Source: Bradyrhizobium sp. CCBAU 51765
GTDB lineage: Bacteria > Pseudomonadota > Alphaproteobacteria > Rhizobiales > Xanthobacteraceae
Assembly (NCBI RefSeq): GCF_015291725.1
Contig: NZ_CP030038.1
Location: 2,469,001-2,533,000, forward strand
Direction of reading: 5' to 3'
DNA length: 64,000 bases
Shown here: piece by piece, positions 26,542-36,971 of the stretch
How positions within the stretch are numbered: position 1 is the first letter of the stretch
How the letters are laid out: every line of letters begins with the position of its first letter
Translations under genes and position numbers: made by a program
Notes under the pieces: model-generated
Told to the model about the DNA's origin: nothing
The model's database searches: none
Seen by the model: the letters and a program-made list of their open reading frames with translations, nothing else

Positions 26542-26746
26542 CTTGCGGAGGCGGCAGTCGCGTCAACCGGCGCGGCGCCGGTGAATTTCGCGAGGGCGAG
26601 GGAGGCCAGAACGAACTCGGCTCCCGGGAGAGCACGGCATAAGCCGTCCGACCATCGCGCAGGGAAGGCCGAGTGATTGGCACCACCTGTATGCTGCTGT
26701 GCGGTCTCTTCGCGCACCATTTTCGCGCAGCGGACCGCGGGTGCGA
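26542..26746. repeat. Dispersed repeat, copy 1 (partner at 61125-61328)
   Basis: About 205 bp are clearly similar to 61125-61328, including identical blocks GTCGCGTCAACCGGCGCGG, AACGAACTCGGCTCCCGGGA and ATCGCGCAGGGAAGGCCG. Differences are scattered substitutions and short gaps. Both copies lie in non-coding DNA. I recognise it as a Bradyrhizobium-type intergenic repeat; short ORFs inside it are unlikely to be genes. Confidence 0.8.
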
Positions 26747-26770
26747 CGTCAGCACCCGGTCTTCCCTGCG

Positions 26771-26789
26771 CCCTCTTGGCTCAAGAGGG
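26771..26789. other. Perfect 8-bp stem, 3-nt loop hairpin
   Basis: CCCTCTTG-GCT-CAAGAGGG. It is tight and perfect, lies just after the dispersed repeat, and is not followed by T residues. Possibly the end of the repeat element. Confidence 0.5.
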
Positions 26790-27030
26790 TGAGCGACGAA
26801 GCAAAACTCGGGCGAATTCCGCCGCGAGAGCGTGAAGCCGTGGCAGCTGTCTCACGACCGGGCCAGCCGCAGGTTCGCCGGCCGGAACGGATTGCGTCCG
26901 GTGGACGCGATCGGAAAGCCAGCCAGGTCGCAGTTGGCAGCTTGCGTTACAGTAATGGCAGCGATCCATCTGCCCGAGGCGGGAACCGCGCATCAGCTGG
27001 GGCGCCGCCGGTCGCATCGCCCGTTGCGCC

Positions 27031-27056
27031 GACCAAACTATGTTTGCGCTTTGGTC
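27031..27056. promoter_or_regulatory. Inverted repeat upstream of hupN
   Basis: GACCAAA (27031-27037) and TTTGGTC (27050-27056) form a 7-bp inverted repeat with 12-bp spacing, centres 19 bp apart. It lies about 190 bp before hupN. The rest of 26790-27199 shows no gene or known riboswitch. Confidence 0.35.
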
Positions 27057-27199
27057 AGTTGGTTTCCAGGGCTGCGCATCGTGACTCAGAGCTTCAAAAG
27101 TGCCAGCAAGGCGAATTCTTCTCGTAAGACAAAAACTTGGGTCCGGAAACCAGCCGCCTCGGAACAGCGGTTGCGGTCTGGCCCGAATGTTGCCCCTTG

Positions 27200-27227
27200 G
27201 TATGCCGGGTTGACGCAAAGATCATAC
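27200..27227. promoter_or_regulatory. Putative NikR operator upstream of hupN
   Basis: GTATGC-N16-TCATAC matches the E. coli NikR consensus GTATGA-N16-TCATAC at 11 of 12 positions with the exact 16-bp spacer. It ends 3 bp before the Shine-Dalgarno AGGAG and 16 bp before the TTG start of the nickel permease. It implies repression of nickel uptake when Ni(II) is sufficient. Confidence 0.7.
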
Positions 27228-27243
27228 GAGAGGAGCTCCGGTC

Positions 27244-28332
27244 TTGGCCAAAGTGCATCGCGCGAGGCAAAGCTCTCGACGCGCGTCAGCTGCCAATCCC
27301 ATTTTGCTGTTCGGTGGGCTTATCACAGCCAACATCGCCGCATGGACCTGGGCCTTCGCGCTGTTCGGCGACCGGCCGACGGTGATGGCGACCGCGTTGC
27401 TCGCCTGGGTGTTCGGGTTGCGCCATGCTGTTGATGCCGACCACATCGCTGCCATCGACAACGTCGTACGCAAGCTGATGCAGGCGGGAGAGGCGCCGCG
27501 GTCCGCGGGCCTGTACTTTGCACTGGGCCATGCCAGCGTCGTCGTGGTTGCGACGATGTTGCTTGCGCTCGGCATGGTGACCCTTGGCGGCGACAGCCTG
27601 CTCAAGGAAGTTGGCGGCCTGATCGGAACCTCGGTGTCGGCGTTGTTCTTGCTGGGGGTCGCAGTCGTCAATCTGGCGATCTTCGCCGGCCTGTGGCGAA
27701 CCCTGCGCGAGGTGCGCGAGCAAGGTATCCATGACGCCGCACGGCTCGATGCGCAGCTCGCCGCCCGCGGACTTCTAGCGCGATGTCTCGGTCCGATGTT
27801 CCGCCTGGTGACAAGATCCTGGCACATGTACCCGCTCGGCCTGCTGTTCGGGCTCGGCTTCGACACGGCGACCGAGATCGGCTTGCTCGGCATTGCCGCC
27901 ACGGAAGCTGCGCGTAGCGTGTCTCTCGTGCATGTGCTGGTCTTTCCCGTGCTGTTTGCCGCCGGCATGGCGCTGGTCGACACCGCCGACTCGGCGCTGA
28001 TGGTCAGCGCCTATCGTTGGGCCTACGTCGATCCCCTGCGAAAGCTCTGGTATAACCTCACCATCACCGGCGCTTCCGTTGCGGTCGCGCTGTTCATCGG
28101 CGGCATCGAGGCGCTCGGGTTGGTCGGCGACCGCTTCGGCCTTTCCGGCGGCGCATGGGCGCTGGTCGACGGCCTCAACGAGTCGCTTGCGAATGTCGGT
28201 TTCGCCGTTGTTGCCCTATTCGCGATCACCTGGCTCGTCTCGGTCGTGACCTATCGCCGGATGTTTGCCGATGACGCGCGCGCTGCGGCGCCAGAAGTGC
28301 TGGAATGCGTCGATGCGACCGAGGCGGCCTGA
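27244..28332 (+). CDS. hupN: Nickel/cobalt permease HupN (NiCoT family)
   Basis: High-affinity Ni2+ transporter in the inner membrane that supplies nickel for the hydrogenase. 362 aa, with about eight hydrophobic spans. The family signature HAVDADHIAAIDN is at residues 61-73; its His and Asp residues are needed for metal recognition. The second NiCoT motif is LGFDTATEIGLL. The TTG start has AGGAG at 27231-27235, 8 nt upstream. A NikR-like box immediately precedes it. Position ahead of hupUV and hupSL matches B. japonicum hupN. Cobalt transport is the alternative, but there is no B12 gene or cobalamin riboswitch nearby. Confidence 0.93.
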   Translation: MAKVHRARQSSRRASAANPILLFGGLITANIAAWTWAFALFGDRPTVMATALLAWVFGLRHAVDADHIAAIDNVVRKLMQAGEAPRSAGLYFALGHASVVVVATMLLALGMVTLGGDSLLKEVGGLIGTSVSALFLLGVAVVNLAIFAGLWRTLREVREQGIHDAARLDAQLAARGLLARCLGPMFRLVTRSWHMYPLGLLFGLGFDTATEIGLLGIAATEAARSVSLVHVLVFPVLFAAGMALVDTADSALMVSAYRWAYVDPLRKLWYNLTITGASVAVALFIGGIEALGLVGDRFGLSGGAWALVDGLNESLANVGFAVVALFAITWLVSVVTYRRMFADDARAAAPEVLECVDATEAA

Positions 28333-28619
28333 GTTTGGCCGGCGCCAGCGTCTCGCGTACGCTGAGTGGCTCATTCGCGGGCTTGCCGACGCAGACCACC
28401 CGGCAACGACATTCCGAATGCGCCGCCGATGGTGGCAACGGCCGGTTCACTTATGCCTATGGTTCCCTGCTCAAGACCGAAACGCTCCGCAATCTCTGCA
28501 CCGGCGGCATCGCGCCGACGTCGGTCTGCCAGAACGGCGTGATGGACTATATGATGCACCCGGTGGAGCCGCTGACGCTCCGCTCGAGCGTGGCTGGTAC
28601 GTCCCAGGAGAAACAAGCC

Positions 28620-29966
28620 GTGCAGCGAAAAGCGGATGATCCGTCGATGAGCTCTGGTCTGGATCTCGCCTGCTTTCAGTTGCATCCGCAGCGGGGCGCG
28701 GTGTTGAGTGAGGTCCATGCGCGCCCGTTCACGCGGCTGACCGGGCCGCTCGCCGTGCTGCGCTTCGCATTTCTCAGCCAGGGCGATACAGCTACCGCTG
28801 ATCGGCAGAGCTTTGCCTCCTTTTGCGCTGCACATGGACTGGCAGCGCCGGATGCATCCGCAAAACACCATCACGTGACGGTCGGTGCCGTCACTTTGCG
28901 CTGGGAGCAACATTCCGAGTTCACGACCTTCACCTGGATCAGAAGCCATGCGGGCGCCTCGCGTCCGTTTGGTGATGTGGACGACGAGCTTGCTGCGCTG
29001 ATCGGGTCGCTTCCTCAGGCCGGACAATTGCTGGTCGCACTCAAACTCGAGGTCGAGGAGACATCCGCCGCGGTTGATCGTGCCGAACAGTTGTTCGAGA
29101 AAGGCAGCCTGGCCATGGTCAACGTTCGAAGCGGCCAGGCTGTGGTTGCTTCGGACTTCCGCGTGGACGAGCAGGGTTTCGTGCGCATCCTGGTCTGCAA
29201 CAACGGTCTGTCGTCAGGCCGTCTGGGCGCCCTGGTGCAGCGCGTGCTTGAGATCGAGACCTATCGCACGCTGGCGCTGCTCGGTTTACCGGCTGCGCTT
29301 GCGCTCGCACCATCCGCCGATCACATCGGGCGACGGCTGGTCGAGGTGCTCGAGGAGATGCAGGGCGCGGCAGACTTCAAGCTCAACAATCATCTGTTGA
29401 CCGAGTTGACGGCGCTCGCCGCCTCGCTCGAGCGTGGCGCCGCCGGCAGTCTCTTCAGATTTGGGGCCAGCCGGGCCTATTACGATATCGTGCAGGCTCG
29501 GCTCGGGGTGGTCGAAGGCGGTGAGATCGCGGGCTATCCGACCTGGTCGTCATTTCTCGCCCGTCGGATGGCGCCGGCGATGCGGACCTGCGCCGCTCTG
29601 GAGGAGCGCCAGGCCAATTTGTCGATCAAGCTTGCGCGCGCCGCCGACCTCCTGCGCACCCGCGTCGACGTCGAACTGGAGGAGCAGAACCGCGACCTCT
29701 TGCGTTCGATGAACGAGCGTACCAAGCTGCAGCTGCGCCTACAAAGTACGGTCGAGGGGCTGTCGGTGGCGGCGATCGGCTACTACGTTGTCAGCCTGTT
29801 CGGCTATCTTGCCAAGGGCGCGCATGACGCCGGCGTGCATGTCGAGCCGTCGCTCGCGACCGCGCTCTTCGTGCCGGTCGCCATCGGCGTCACCTGGATT
29901 GTCACGCGCCGGATTCGCCGGCGGCACTTGAAGCATGACGGCGGGACGTCGGCTAGGCAGGATTGA
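28620..29966 (+). CDS. DUF3422-family protein with two C-terminal membrane segments
   Basis: About 448 aa. After the start, FQLHPQRGAVLSEVHARPF is the typical DUF3422 opening. The central part is alpha-helical (VRILVCNNGLSSGRLGALVQRVLEIETYR). The C-terminus has a coiled-coil-like stretch followed by two hydrophobic segments (SVAAIGYYVVSLFGYL and TALFVPVAIGVTWIVTRRI). The GTG at 28620 has AGGAG 9 nt upstream; an ATG at 28647 is also possible. The frame is open upstream to 28305 without a good start. Function is unknown. Its place between hupN and hupU suggests a link with nickel or hydrogenase, and may correspond to hupO of B. japonicum (uncertain, from memory). Confidence 0.75.
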   Translation: MQRKADDPSMSSGLDLACFQLHPQRGAVLSEVHARPFTRLTGPLAVLRFAFLSQGDTATADRQSFASFCAAHGLAAPDASAKHHHVTVGAVTLRWEQHSEFTTFTWIRSHAGASRPFGDVDDELAALIGSLPQAGQLLVALKLEVEETSAAVDRAEQLFEKGSLAMVNVRSGQAVVASDFRVDEQGFVRILVCNNGLSSGRLGALVQRVLEIETYRTLALLGLPAALALAPSADHIGRRLVEVLEEMQGAADFKLNNHLLTELTALAASLERGAAGSLFRFGASRAYYDIVQARLGVVEGGEIAGYPTWSSFLARRMAPAMRTCAALEERQANLSIKLARAADLLRTRVDVELEEQNRDLLRSMNERTKLQLRLQSTVEGLSVAAIGYYVVSLFGYLAKGAHDAGVHVEPSLATALFVPVAIGVTWIVTRRIRRRHLKHDGGTSARQD

Positions 29967-30033
29967 GTTACTTCAAGCCAAAGCCGTGCTCGTGTGCTAC
30001 GAGCGGCCGATGCTTGGAGGCTGAGGAGGAGCC

Positions 30034-31050
30034 ATGAGCGGATCGGATGGAATGACCAACGTGCTCTGGCTGCAAGGCGCCAGTTGCGGCGGCTGCACGA
30101 TGTCGATCCTCGAAAGCGGTGCCTCCGGCTGGTTCGACGAGCTCAGGCAGTTCGGCATCAACTTGCTATGGCATCCGTCGGTCAGCGAAGAGACCGGCGA
30201 GGAGGCGGTCGAGGTGCTGCAGTCCGTGCTCGACGGCAAGGTGCGGCTCGATCTGCTCCTGCTGGAGGGATCGGTGACGCGGGGGCCGAACGACACCGGC
30301 CGCTTCAACATGCTCGCGGGCACCAACCGTTCGGTCTATCGCTGGATGCTCGATCTTGCGCCGCGCGCCGACTATGTGATCGCGGTCGGAAGCTGTGCGG
30401 CCTATGGCGGCGTGCCGGCCGCCGGATCGAACCCGACCGATGCGGTCGGCTTGCAGTTCGAAGGGTCCGACAGCGGCGGTGCGCTGGGCGCGGGCTTCCG
30501 TTCGCGGCTCGGGCTTCCCGTCATCAACGTCGCGGGTTGCGCGCCGCATCCCGGCTGGATGATGGAAACCATCCTGGCGCTGACCACCAAGGACCTCGCC
30601 GCCACCGACCTCGATTCCTACGGGCGGCCCAAATTCGTCGCCAATCACCTTGCCCATCACGGCTGCTCGCGCAACGAGTTCTACGAGTTCAAGGCCAGCG
30701 CCGAGACCATGTCGGAGCGTGGCTGCCTCATGGAGCATCTCGGCTGCAAGGCGACGCAGGCGGTGGGCGACTGCAACCAGCGCTCCTGGAACGGCGGCGG
30801 CTCCTGCACCAAGGGCGGCTATGCCTGCATCGCCTGCACCTCGCCGGGCTTCGAAGGGGCGCAGAACTTTCTGGAGACCGCCAAGCTCGCGGGCATTCCG
30901 GTCGGGCTTCCCACCGACATGCCGAAGGCGTGGTTCGTTGCGCTCGCCGCGTTGTCGAAGTCCGCGACGCCGCGCCGCGTGCGGTTGAACGCGACCGCAG
31001 ACCATGTGGTCGTGCCGCCGGGGCGCGCGACGACCAAGGGCAAGCCATGA
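30034..31050 (+). CDS. hupU: Regulatory (H2-sensing) hydrogenase small subunit HupU
   Basis: Cytoplasmic Fe-S subunit of the H2 sensor, 338 aa. It has no Tat signal, unlike HupS. Cluster ligands are visible at the N-terminus (LQGASCGGCTMSILE, the ordinary CxxC arrangement for a 4Fe-4S proximal cluster), in AVGSCAAYGGVPA and VAGCAPHPGW, and in the Cys-rich C-terminal third (HHGCSRNEFYEF, CLMEHLGCKATQAVGDCNQR, CTKGGYACIACTSPGF). A strong AGGAGGA lies 3 nt before the ATG. It forms a pair with hupV, overlapping by 4 bp, and signals H2 to the histidine kinase and HoxA encoded 18 kb downstream. Confidence 0.94.
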   Translation: MSGSDGMTNVLWLQGASCGGCTMSILESGASGWFDELRQFGINLLWHPSVSEETGEEAVEVLQSVLDGKVRLDLLLLEGSVTRGPNDTGRFNMLAGTNRSVYRWMLDLAPRADYVIAVGSCAAYGGVPAAGSNPTDAVGLQFEGSDSGGALGAGFRSRLGLPVINVAGCAPHPGWMMETILALTTKDLAATDLDSYGRPKFVANHLAHHGCSRNEFYEFKASAETMSERGCLMEHLGCKATQAVGDCNQRSWNGGGSCTKGGYACIACTSPGFEGAQNFLETAKLAGIPVGLPTDMPKAWFVALAALSKSATPRRVRLNATADHVVVPPGRATTKGKP

Positions 31051-32486
31051 CGCGGATCACGATCGGCCCGTTCAACCGCGTCGAGGGCGACCTCGAAGTC
31101 CGCCTCGATGTCGAGAGCGGCCGCGTCGTGCGCGCCGAGGTGACGGCGCCGCTCTACCGAGGTTTCGAGCAGATCCTGGAGGGACGGCCGCCGCTCGATG
31201 CGCTGGCGCTGGCACCGCGCATCTGCGGCATCTGTTCGGTCTCGCAATCGGTCGCGGCTGCGGCCGCCCTGCGCGCCGCCATGACGATCGAGGCGGCGCC
31301 CAACGGGCTGCTCGCCACCAACATCGCCCATGCGGCGGAGAATGCGGCCGACCATCTGACCCATTTCTACATCTTCTTCATGCCGGACTTTGCCCGCGAG
31401 GCGTATGCCGCCCATGGCTGGCACGAGGAGGCGCGCGAGCGCTTTGCCGCCACCCGCGGCAGCGCGGCGCGCGATGCCTTGCCGGCGCGGGCGCGGCTGC
31501 TCGAGACCATGGGCATCATTGCTGGAAAATGGCCGCACAGCCTGGCGTTCCAGCCCGGCGGCACCACGCGCGCCATCGATCTCGGCGAGCGCGTCCGGCT
31601 CTTGTCGATTACGACGGCGTTCCGAGCCTTCCTGGAGCGCATCGTCTTCGCGGATTCGCTGGAGAACGTGCTGGCGATAGCAACCGCCGACGAGCTGGAC
31701 GACTGGCGCGATGGCCGCGGCGGCGACTTCGCGCATTTCCTGCGGCTGGCGGACAGCCTGGCATTGACCGGGCTCGGCCGGGGGACGGGGCTGATGATGA
31801 GCTACGGCGCCTATCATGGCGTCGACGGCGAGTTGTTTCCGCGCGGCCTGTTCGGCCCGCGCGCAATCGTCGAACCCCTGCCGCTGACGCAGATCACCGA
31901 GGACGTCTCGCATGCCTGGATGCGGAATTCCTCCGCGGATCCCGCCCATAGCAGCACAGTTCCGGATCCCGACAAGCCTGCGGCCTACAGCTGGTGCAAG
32001 GCGCCCCGGCTCTCGGGCCAGCCGATCGAGGTCGGCGCGATCGCGCGCCAGACGGTGGCGGGCCAGGCGCTGATCACGGATCTGGTCGCGCGGGACGGCA
32101 CCAACGTGCGCAGCCGCGTGGTCGCGCGGCTGATCGAGACCGCGCGCATCGCGCTTGCCATGGAGCAGTGGACGCGCGCGCTGCGGCTGTCGGAGCCGTT
32201 CTGCCACAATTCGCGCGAGCTCCCCGACGGAAGCTGTGTCGGGTTGGTCGAGGCCGCCCGCGGCAGTCTCGGGCACTGGATGGCGGTGCGCGACGGCAAG
32301 ATCGAGCGTTACCAGATCATCGCGCCGACCACCTGGAATTTCTCGCCGCGCGATTCCTTCGACGTCGGCGGCCCGCTGGAGCAGGCGCTGGTCGGCACCG
32401 ATGTCGGCGAGGCCGGGCCGCGTGCGGTTGCGATCCAGCATATCGTGCGCTCGTTCGATCCCTGCATGGTGTGCACCGCGCATTGA
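31047..32486 (+). CDS. hupV: Regulatory (H2-sensing) hydrogenase large subunit HupV
   Basis: NiFe-active-site subunit of the sensor, 479 aa. L1 motif RICGICSVSQSVAAAAAL and C-terminal L2 motif SFDPCMVCTAH carry the four Cys ligands of the NiFe centre. The protein ends exactly at the His after the last Cys motif. It therefore lacks the C-terminal extension that is cleaved from HupL, a known property of regulatory hydrogenases, so maturation does not need HupD. Translationally coupled to hupU by an ATGA overlap. Confidence 0.95.
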   Translation: MTRITIGPFNRVEGDLEVRLDVESGRVVRAEVTAPLYRGFEQILEGRPPLDALALAPRICGICSVSQSVAAAAALRAAMTIEAAPNGLLATNIAHAAENAADHLTHFYIFFMPDFAREAYAAHGWHEEARERFAATRGSAARDALPARARLLETMGIIAGKWPHSLAFQPGGTTRAIDLGERVRLLSITTAFRAFLERIVFADSLENVLAIATADELDDWRDGRGGDFAHFLRLADSLALTGLGRGTGLMMSYGAYHGVDGELFPRGLFGPRAIVEPLPLTQITEDVSHAWMRNSSADPAHSSTVPDPDKPAAYSWCKAPRLSGQPIEVGAIARQTVAGQALITDLVARDGTNVRSRVVARLIETARIALAMEQWTRALRLSEPFCHNSRELPDGSCVGLVEAARGSLGHWMAVRDGKIERYQIIAPTTWNFSPRDSFDVGGPLEQALVGTDVGEAGPRAVAIQHIVRSFDPCMVCTAH

Positions 32487-32622
32487 CCGGAAACTTCGTT
32501 GCCGGCTGCAAATCGAATTGTTTCCGCTTCTTGTGTTGTCAGCGTCCTCGCTTACCGTTCATGACGGTGGTTCAAAGCCGCAACATTCTGGAATCCCTCC
32601 AGTTTTGAATCGCTCCAGGCTG

Positions 32623-32639
32623 TTGGCCTGCTTCTTGCT
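32623..32639 (+). promoter_or_regulatory. Sigma54 (-24/-12) promoter of hupS
   Basis: TTGGCCTGCTTCTTGCT has GG and GC dinucleotides at the exact 12-bp spacing of RpoN promoters, in the 198-bp hupV-hupS gap. Predicted start near 32650. HoxA, an NtrC-type activator encoded downstream, is the expected activator, as known for B. japonicum hupSL. Confidence 0.75.
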
Positions 32640-32684
32640 GTCCTTTGCGTCATCGAAAAGTCAAAGCCGAAGGCGGGAGGATTC

Positions 32685-33776
32685 ATGGGCGCGGCGACGG
32701 AAACGTTCTACAGCGTGATCAGGCGGCAAGGCATCACGCGTCGGAGCTTTCATAAATTCTGCAGCCTGACGGCGACGAGCCTCGGCCTCGGACCGCTGGC
32801 GGCGAGCCGCATCGCGAACGCGCTCGAGACCAAGCCGCGCGTGCCCGTGATCTGGATGCACGGCCTCGAATGCACCTGCTGCTCGGAGAGCTTCATCCGC
32901 TCCGCGCATCCGCTGGTCAAGGATGCGGTGCTGTCGATGATCTCGCTCGACTACGACGACACCATCATGGCGGCTGCGGGCCATCAGGCCGAAGCCATCC
33001 TCGAGGAGACCCGCGCCAAGCACAAAGGCCAGTATATCCTCGCGGTCGAAGGCAATCCGCCGCTGAACGAAGGCGGCATGTTCTGCATCGACGGCGGCAA
33101 GCCATTCGTCGAGAAGCTGAAGATGATGGCCGAGGACGCGATGGCAATCATCGCCTGGGGCGCCTGCGCCTCCTGGGGCTGCGTGCAGGCGGCAAAGCCC
33201 AATCCGACACAGGCAACTCCGATCGACAAGGTGATCACCAACAAGCCCATCATCAAGGTGCCGGGATGCCCCCCGATCGCCGAGGTGATGACCGGCGTCG
33301 TCACCTTCATCACAACCTTCGGCAAGCTGCCCGAGCTCGATCGCCAGGGCCGGCCGAAGATGTTCTACTCGCAGCGCATTCATGACAAGTGCTACCGGCG
33401 CCCGCATTTCGACGCGGGGCAGTTCGTCGAGGAGTGGGACGACGAGTCCGCGCGCAAGGGCTATTGCCTCTACAAGATGGGCTGCAAGGGGCCGACCACC
33501 TACAACGCCTGCTCGACCGTGCGCTGGAACGGCGGCGTGTCCTTCCCGATCCAGTCGGGTCACGGCTGCATCGGCTGCTCGGAGGACGGCTTCTGGGACA
33601 AGGGCTCGTTCTACGATCGTCTCACCAACATCAAGCAGTTCGGCATCGAGAAGAACGCCGATCAGATCGGCATGGTGGCGGCGGGCGCCGTCGGCGCCGC
33701 GGTGGCTGCGCATGCGGCTGTGACCGCTGTCAAGCGGCTCGCGACCAAGCGCGAAGACGCCGACCACAACAGCTGA
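32685..33776 (+). CDS. hupS: Uptake [NiFe]-hydrogenase small subunit HupS (oxygen-tolerant type)
   Basis: Electron-transfer subunit of the respiratory H2-oxidising enzyme, 363 aa. The Tat signal has Arg19-Arg20 in ITRRSFHKF and exports the folded HupSL dimer. Cys63, Cys65 and Cys66 ([10 protein letters not shown]) and the motif [12 protein letters not shown] supply the two extra cysteines that mark a 4Fe-3S proximal cluster in oxygen-tolerant group 1d enzymes. The C-terminus contains the medial and distal cluster region ([31 protein letters not shown]) and a hydrophobic anchor helix [27 protein letters not shown] precedes the ATG. First gene of the structural operon behind a -24/-12 promoter. 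Confidence 0.96.
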   Translation: MGAATETFYSVIRRQGITRRSFHKFCSLTATSLGLGPLAASRIANALETKPRVPVIWMHGLECTCCSESFIRSAHPLVKDAVLSMISLDYDDTIMAAAGHQAEAILEETRAKHKGQYILAVEGNPPLNEGGMFCIDGGKPFVEKLKMMAEDAMAIIAWGACASWGCVQAAKPNPTQATPIDKVITNKPIIKVPGCPPIAEVMTGVVTFITTFGKLPELDRQGRPKMFYSQRIHDKCYRRPHFDAGQFVEEWDDESARKGYCLYKMGCKGPTTYNACSTVRWNGGVSFPIQSGHGCIGCSEDGFWDKGSFYDRLTNIKQFGIEKNADQIGMVAAGAVGAAVAAHAAVTAVKRLATKREDADHNS

Positions 33777-33805
33777 TCGAAAAGACACGGCAGGGCAGGA
33801 CAATC

Positions 33806-35596
<1,791 letters not shown>

Positions 35597-35605
35597 GAGA
35601 GGATC

Positions 35606-36349
35606 ATGATGGATGCAGTTGCTCCCGCCTCGGACGCCAGGCCCGACCTCGCGGCGATCGCAGCCGATGCTTCCGGAGAACGAGCGGTGGGTCGTCCCAC
35701 CGTCTATGTCTATGAGGCTCCGGTACGGATCTGTCACTGGGTGAACGCGTTCTCGATCATCGTGCTCATGGTGACCGGCTATCTTATCGGAACGCCGTTG
35801 CCGACGGTCGCGGGCGAGGCGTCCGACAATTTCGTGATGGGCTACATCCGCTTCGCCCATTTCGCCGCGGGGCAGGTGCTTGCGGTCTTCTTCCTCACGC
35901 GCATCCTGTGGGCCTTCGTCGGCAACCACCATTCCCGGCAGATCTTCTACATCCCGGTTCACCGCAAGCAGTTCTGGAAGGAAGTGCTGCACGAAATTCG
36001 CTGGTACGCGTTCCTGGAGCGCGAGCCCAAGATGTATGTCGGCCACAATCCGCTGGCGCAGACCGCGATGTTCACCGGCTTCACGCTGTTCGTGGCCTTC
36101 ATGATCGTCACCGGCTTCGCACTTTATTCGGAAGGACAGGGCATCGACAGCTGGCAGTACAAGCTGTTCGGCTGGGTGTTTGCGATCTGGCCGAACAGCC
36201 AGGATGTTCATACCTGGCATCACCTCGGCATGTGGGCGCTGGTCGTGTTCGTGATGGTGCACATCTACGCCGCGATCCGCGAAGACATCATGTCGCGCCA
36301 GAGCATCATCTCCTCGATGATCTCGGGCGAACGGCAATTCCGCGACTGA
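35606..36349 (+). CDS. hupC: Ni/Fe-hydrogenase b-type cytochrome HupC
   Basis: Membrane diheme cytochrome b, 247 aa, that anchors HupSL and passes electrons to quinone. Four hydrophobic spans carry candidate heme-ligand histidines: ICHWVNAFSIIVLMVTGYLIG, FAHFAAGQVLAVFFLTRILW, a span starting near MFTGFTLFVAFMIVTGFALY, and VHTWHHLGMWALVVFVMVHIYAA. Expected family length is 220-250 aa. It begins 9 bp after hupL behind TAGGAGAGG. Confidence 0.95.
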   Translation: MMDAVAPASDARPDLAAIAADASGERAVGRPTVYVYEAPVRICHWVNAFSIIVLMVTGYLIGTPLPTVAGEASDNFVMGYIRFAHFAAGQVLAVFFLTRILWAFVGNHHSRQIFYIPVHRKQFWKEVLHEIRWYAFLEREPKMYVGHNPLAQTAMFTGFTLFVAFMIVTGFALYSEGQGIDSWQYKLFGWVFAIWPNSQDVHTWHHLGMWALVVFVMVHIYAAIREDIMSRQSIISSMISGERQFRD

Positions 36350-36366
36350 TACGAGAGCGCCAGGTG

Positions 36367-36945
36367 ATGCCGACATTCTCACAAGACGATCGCATCCTGG
36401 TGCTCGGCATCGGCAATATCCTGTGGGCCGACGAAGGCTTTGGCGTGCGCGCGGTGGAGGAGTTTCATCGCCGCTACGCCGTGCCGGACAATGTCACCAT
36501 CCTCGATGGCGGCACGCAGGGGCTCTATCTCGTCAACTATCTGGAAGAGGCGGACCGCCTGATCGTGTTCGACGCGATCGACTATGGCCTCGAGCCCGGC
36601 CAGTTGAAGCTTGTGCGTGACGACGAGGTGCCGCGTTTCACCGGCGCCAAGAAGATGAGCCTGCACCAGACCGGTTTCCAGGAGGTGATCAGCGCGGCCG
36701 ACCTGCTCGGCCGGTGCCCGAAACATCTGGTGCTGATCGGCTGCCAGCCGCTCGATCTCGAAGACTGGGGCGGGCCGCTGACGCCGCCGGTGCGCGACCA
36801 GATCGCGCCGGCGATCAATCTCGCTTGCGCCATCCTGGCCGAATGGGGCATCACGGTGAGCCAACGCGCCGAGCCATTGGCGGATACCGAGCGGCTGCTC
36901 GCCAATGACATCGATCATCTCCACTACGAGACGCGGCCGGCCTGA
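36367..36945 (+). CDS. hupD: Hydrogenase maturation protease HupD
   Basis: Nickel-dependent endopeptidase, 192 aa, that removes the C-terminal extension of HupL. The three metal-ligand positions of the HybD/HyaD family are visible: Glu23 in GIGNILWADEGFG, an Asp in LIVFDAIDYG, and a His in KKMSLHQTGF. The start is ATG 36367, with a GTG directly before it at 36364. It follows hupC by 17 bp. HupV in the same region lacks a cleavable tail, so HupL is its only likely target here. Confidence 0.95.
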   Translation: MPTFSQDDRILVLGIGNILWADEGFGVRAVEEFHRRYAVPDNVTILDGGTQGLYLVNYLEEADRLIVFDAIDYGLEPGQLKLVRDDEVPRFTGAKKMSLHQTGFQEVISAADLLGRCPKHLVLIGCQPLDLEDWGGPLTPPVRDQIAPAINLACAILAEWGITVSQRAEPLADTERLLANDIDHLHYETRPA

Positions 36946-36971
36946 TCGGCCACACTGTCGGAGATTTGTCC

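Noticed and set aside
26790..27199. Possible cobalamin or other riboswitch ahead of hupN
   Set aside because: I could not find the conserved B12-box or paired elements, and the NikR-like box explains metal control better.
36966..36971. TTG start for hupF two codons upstream
   Set aside because: It would move the essential Cys from position 2 to position 4; the ATG at 36972 keeps the HypC-family N-terminus.
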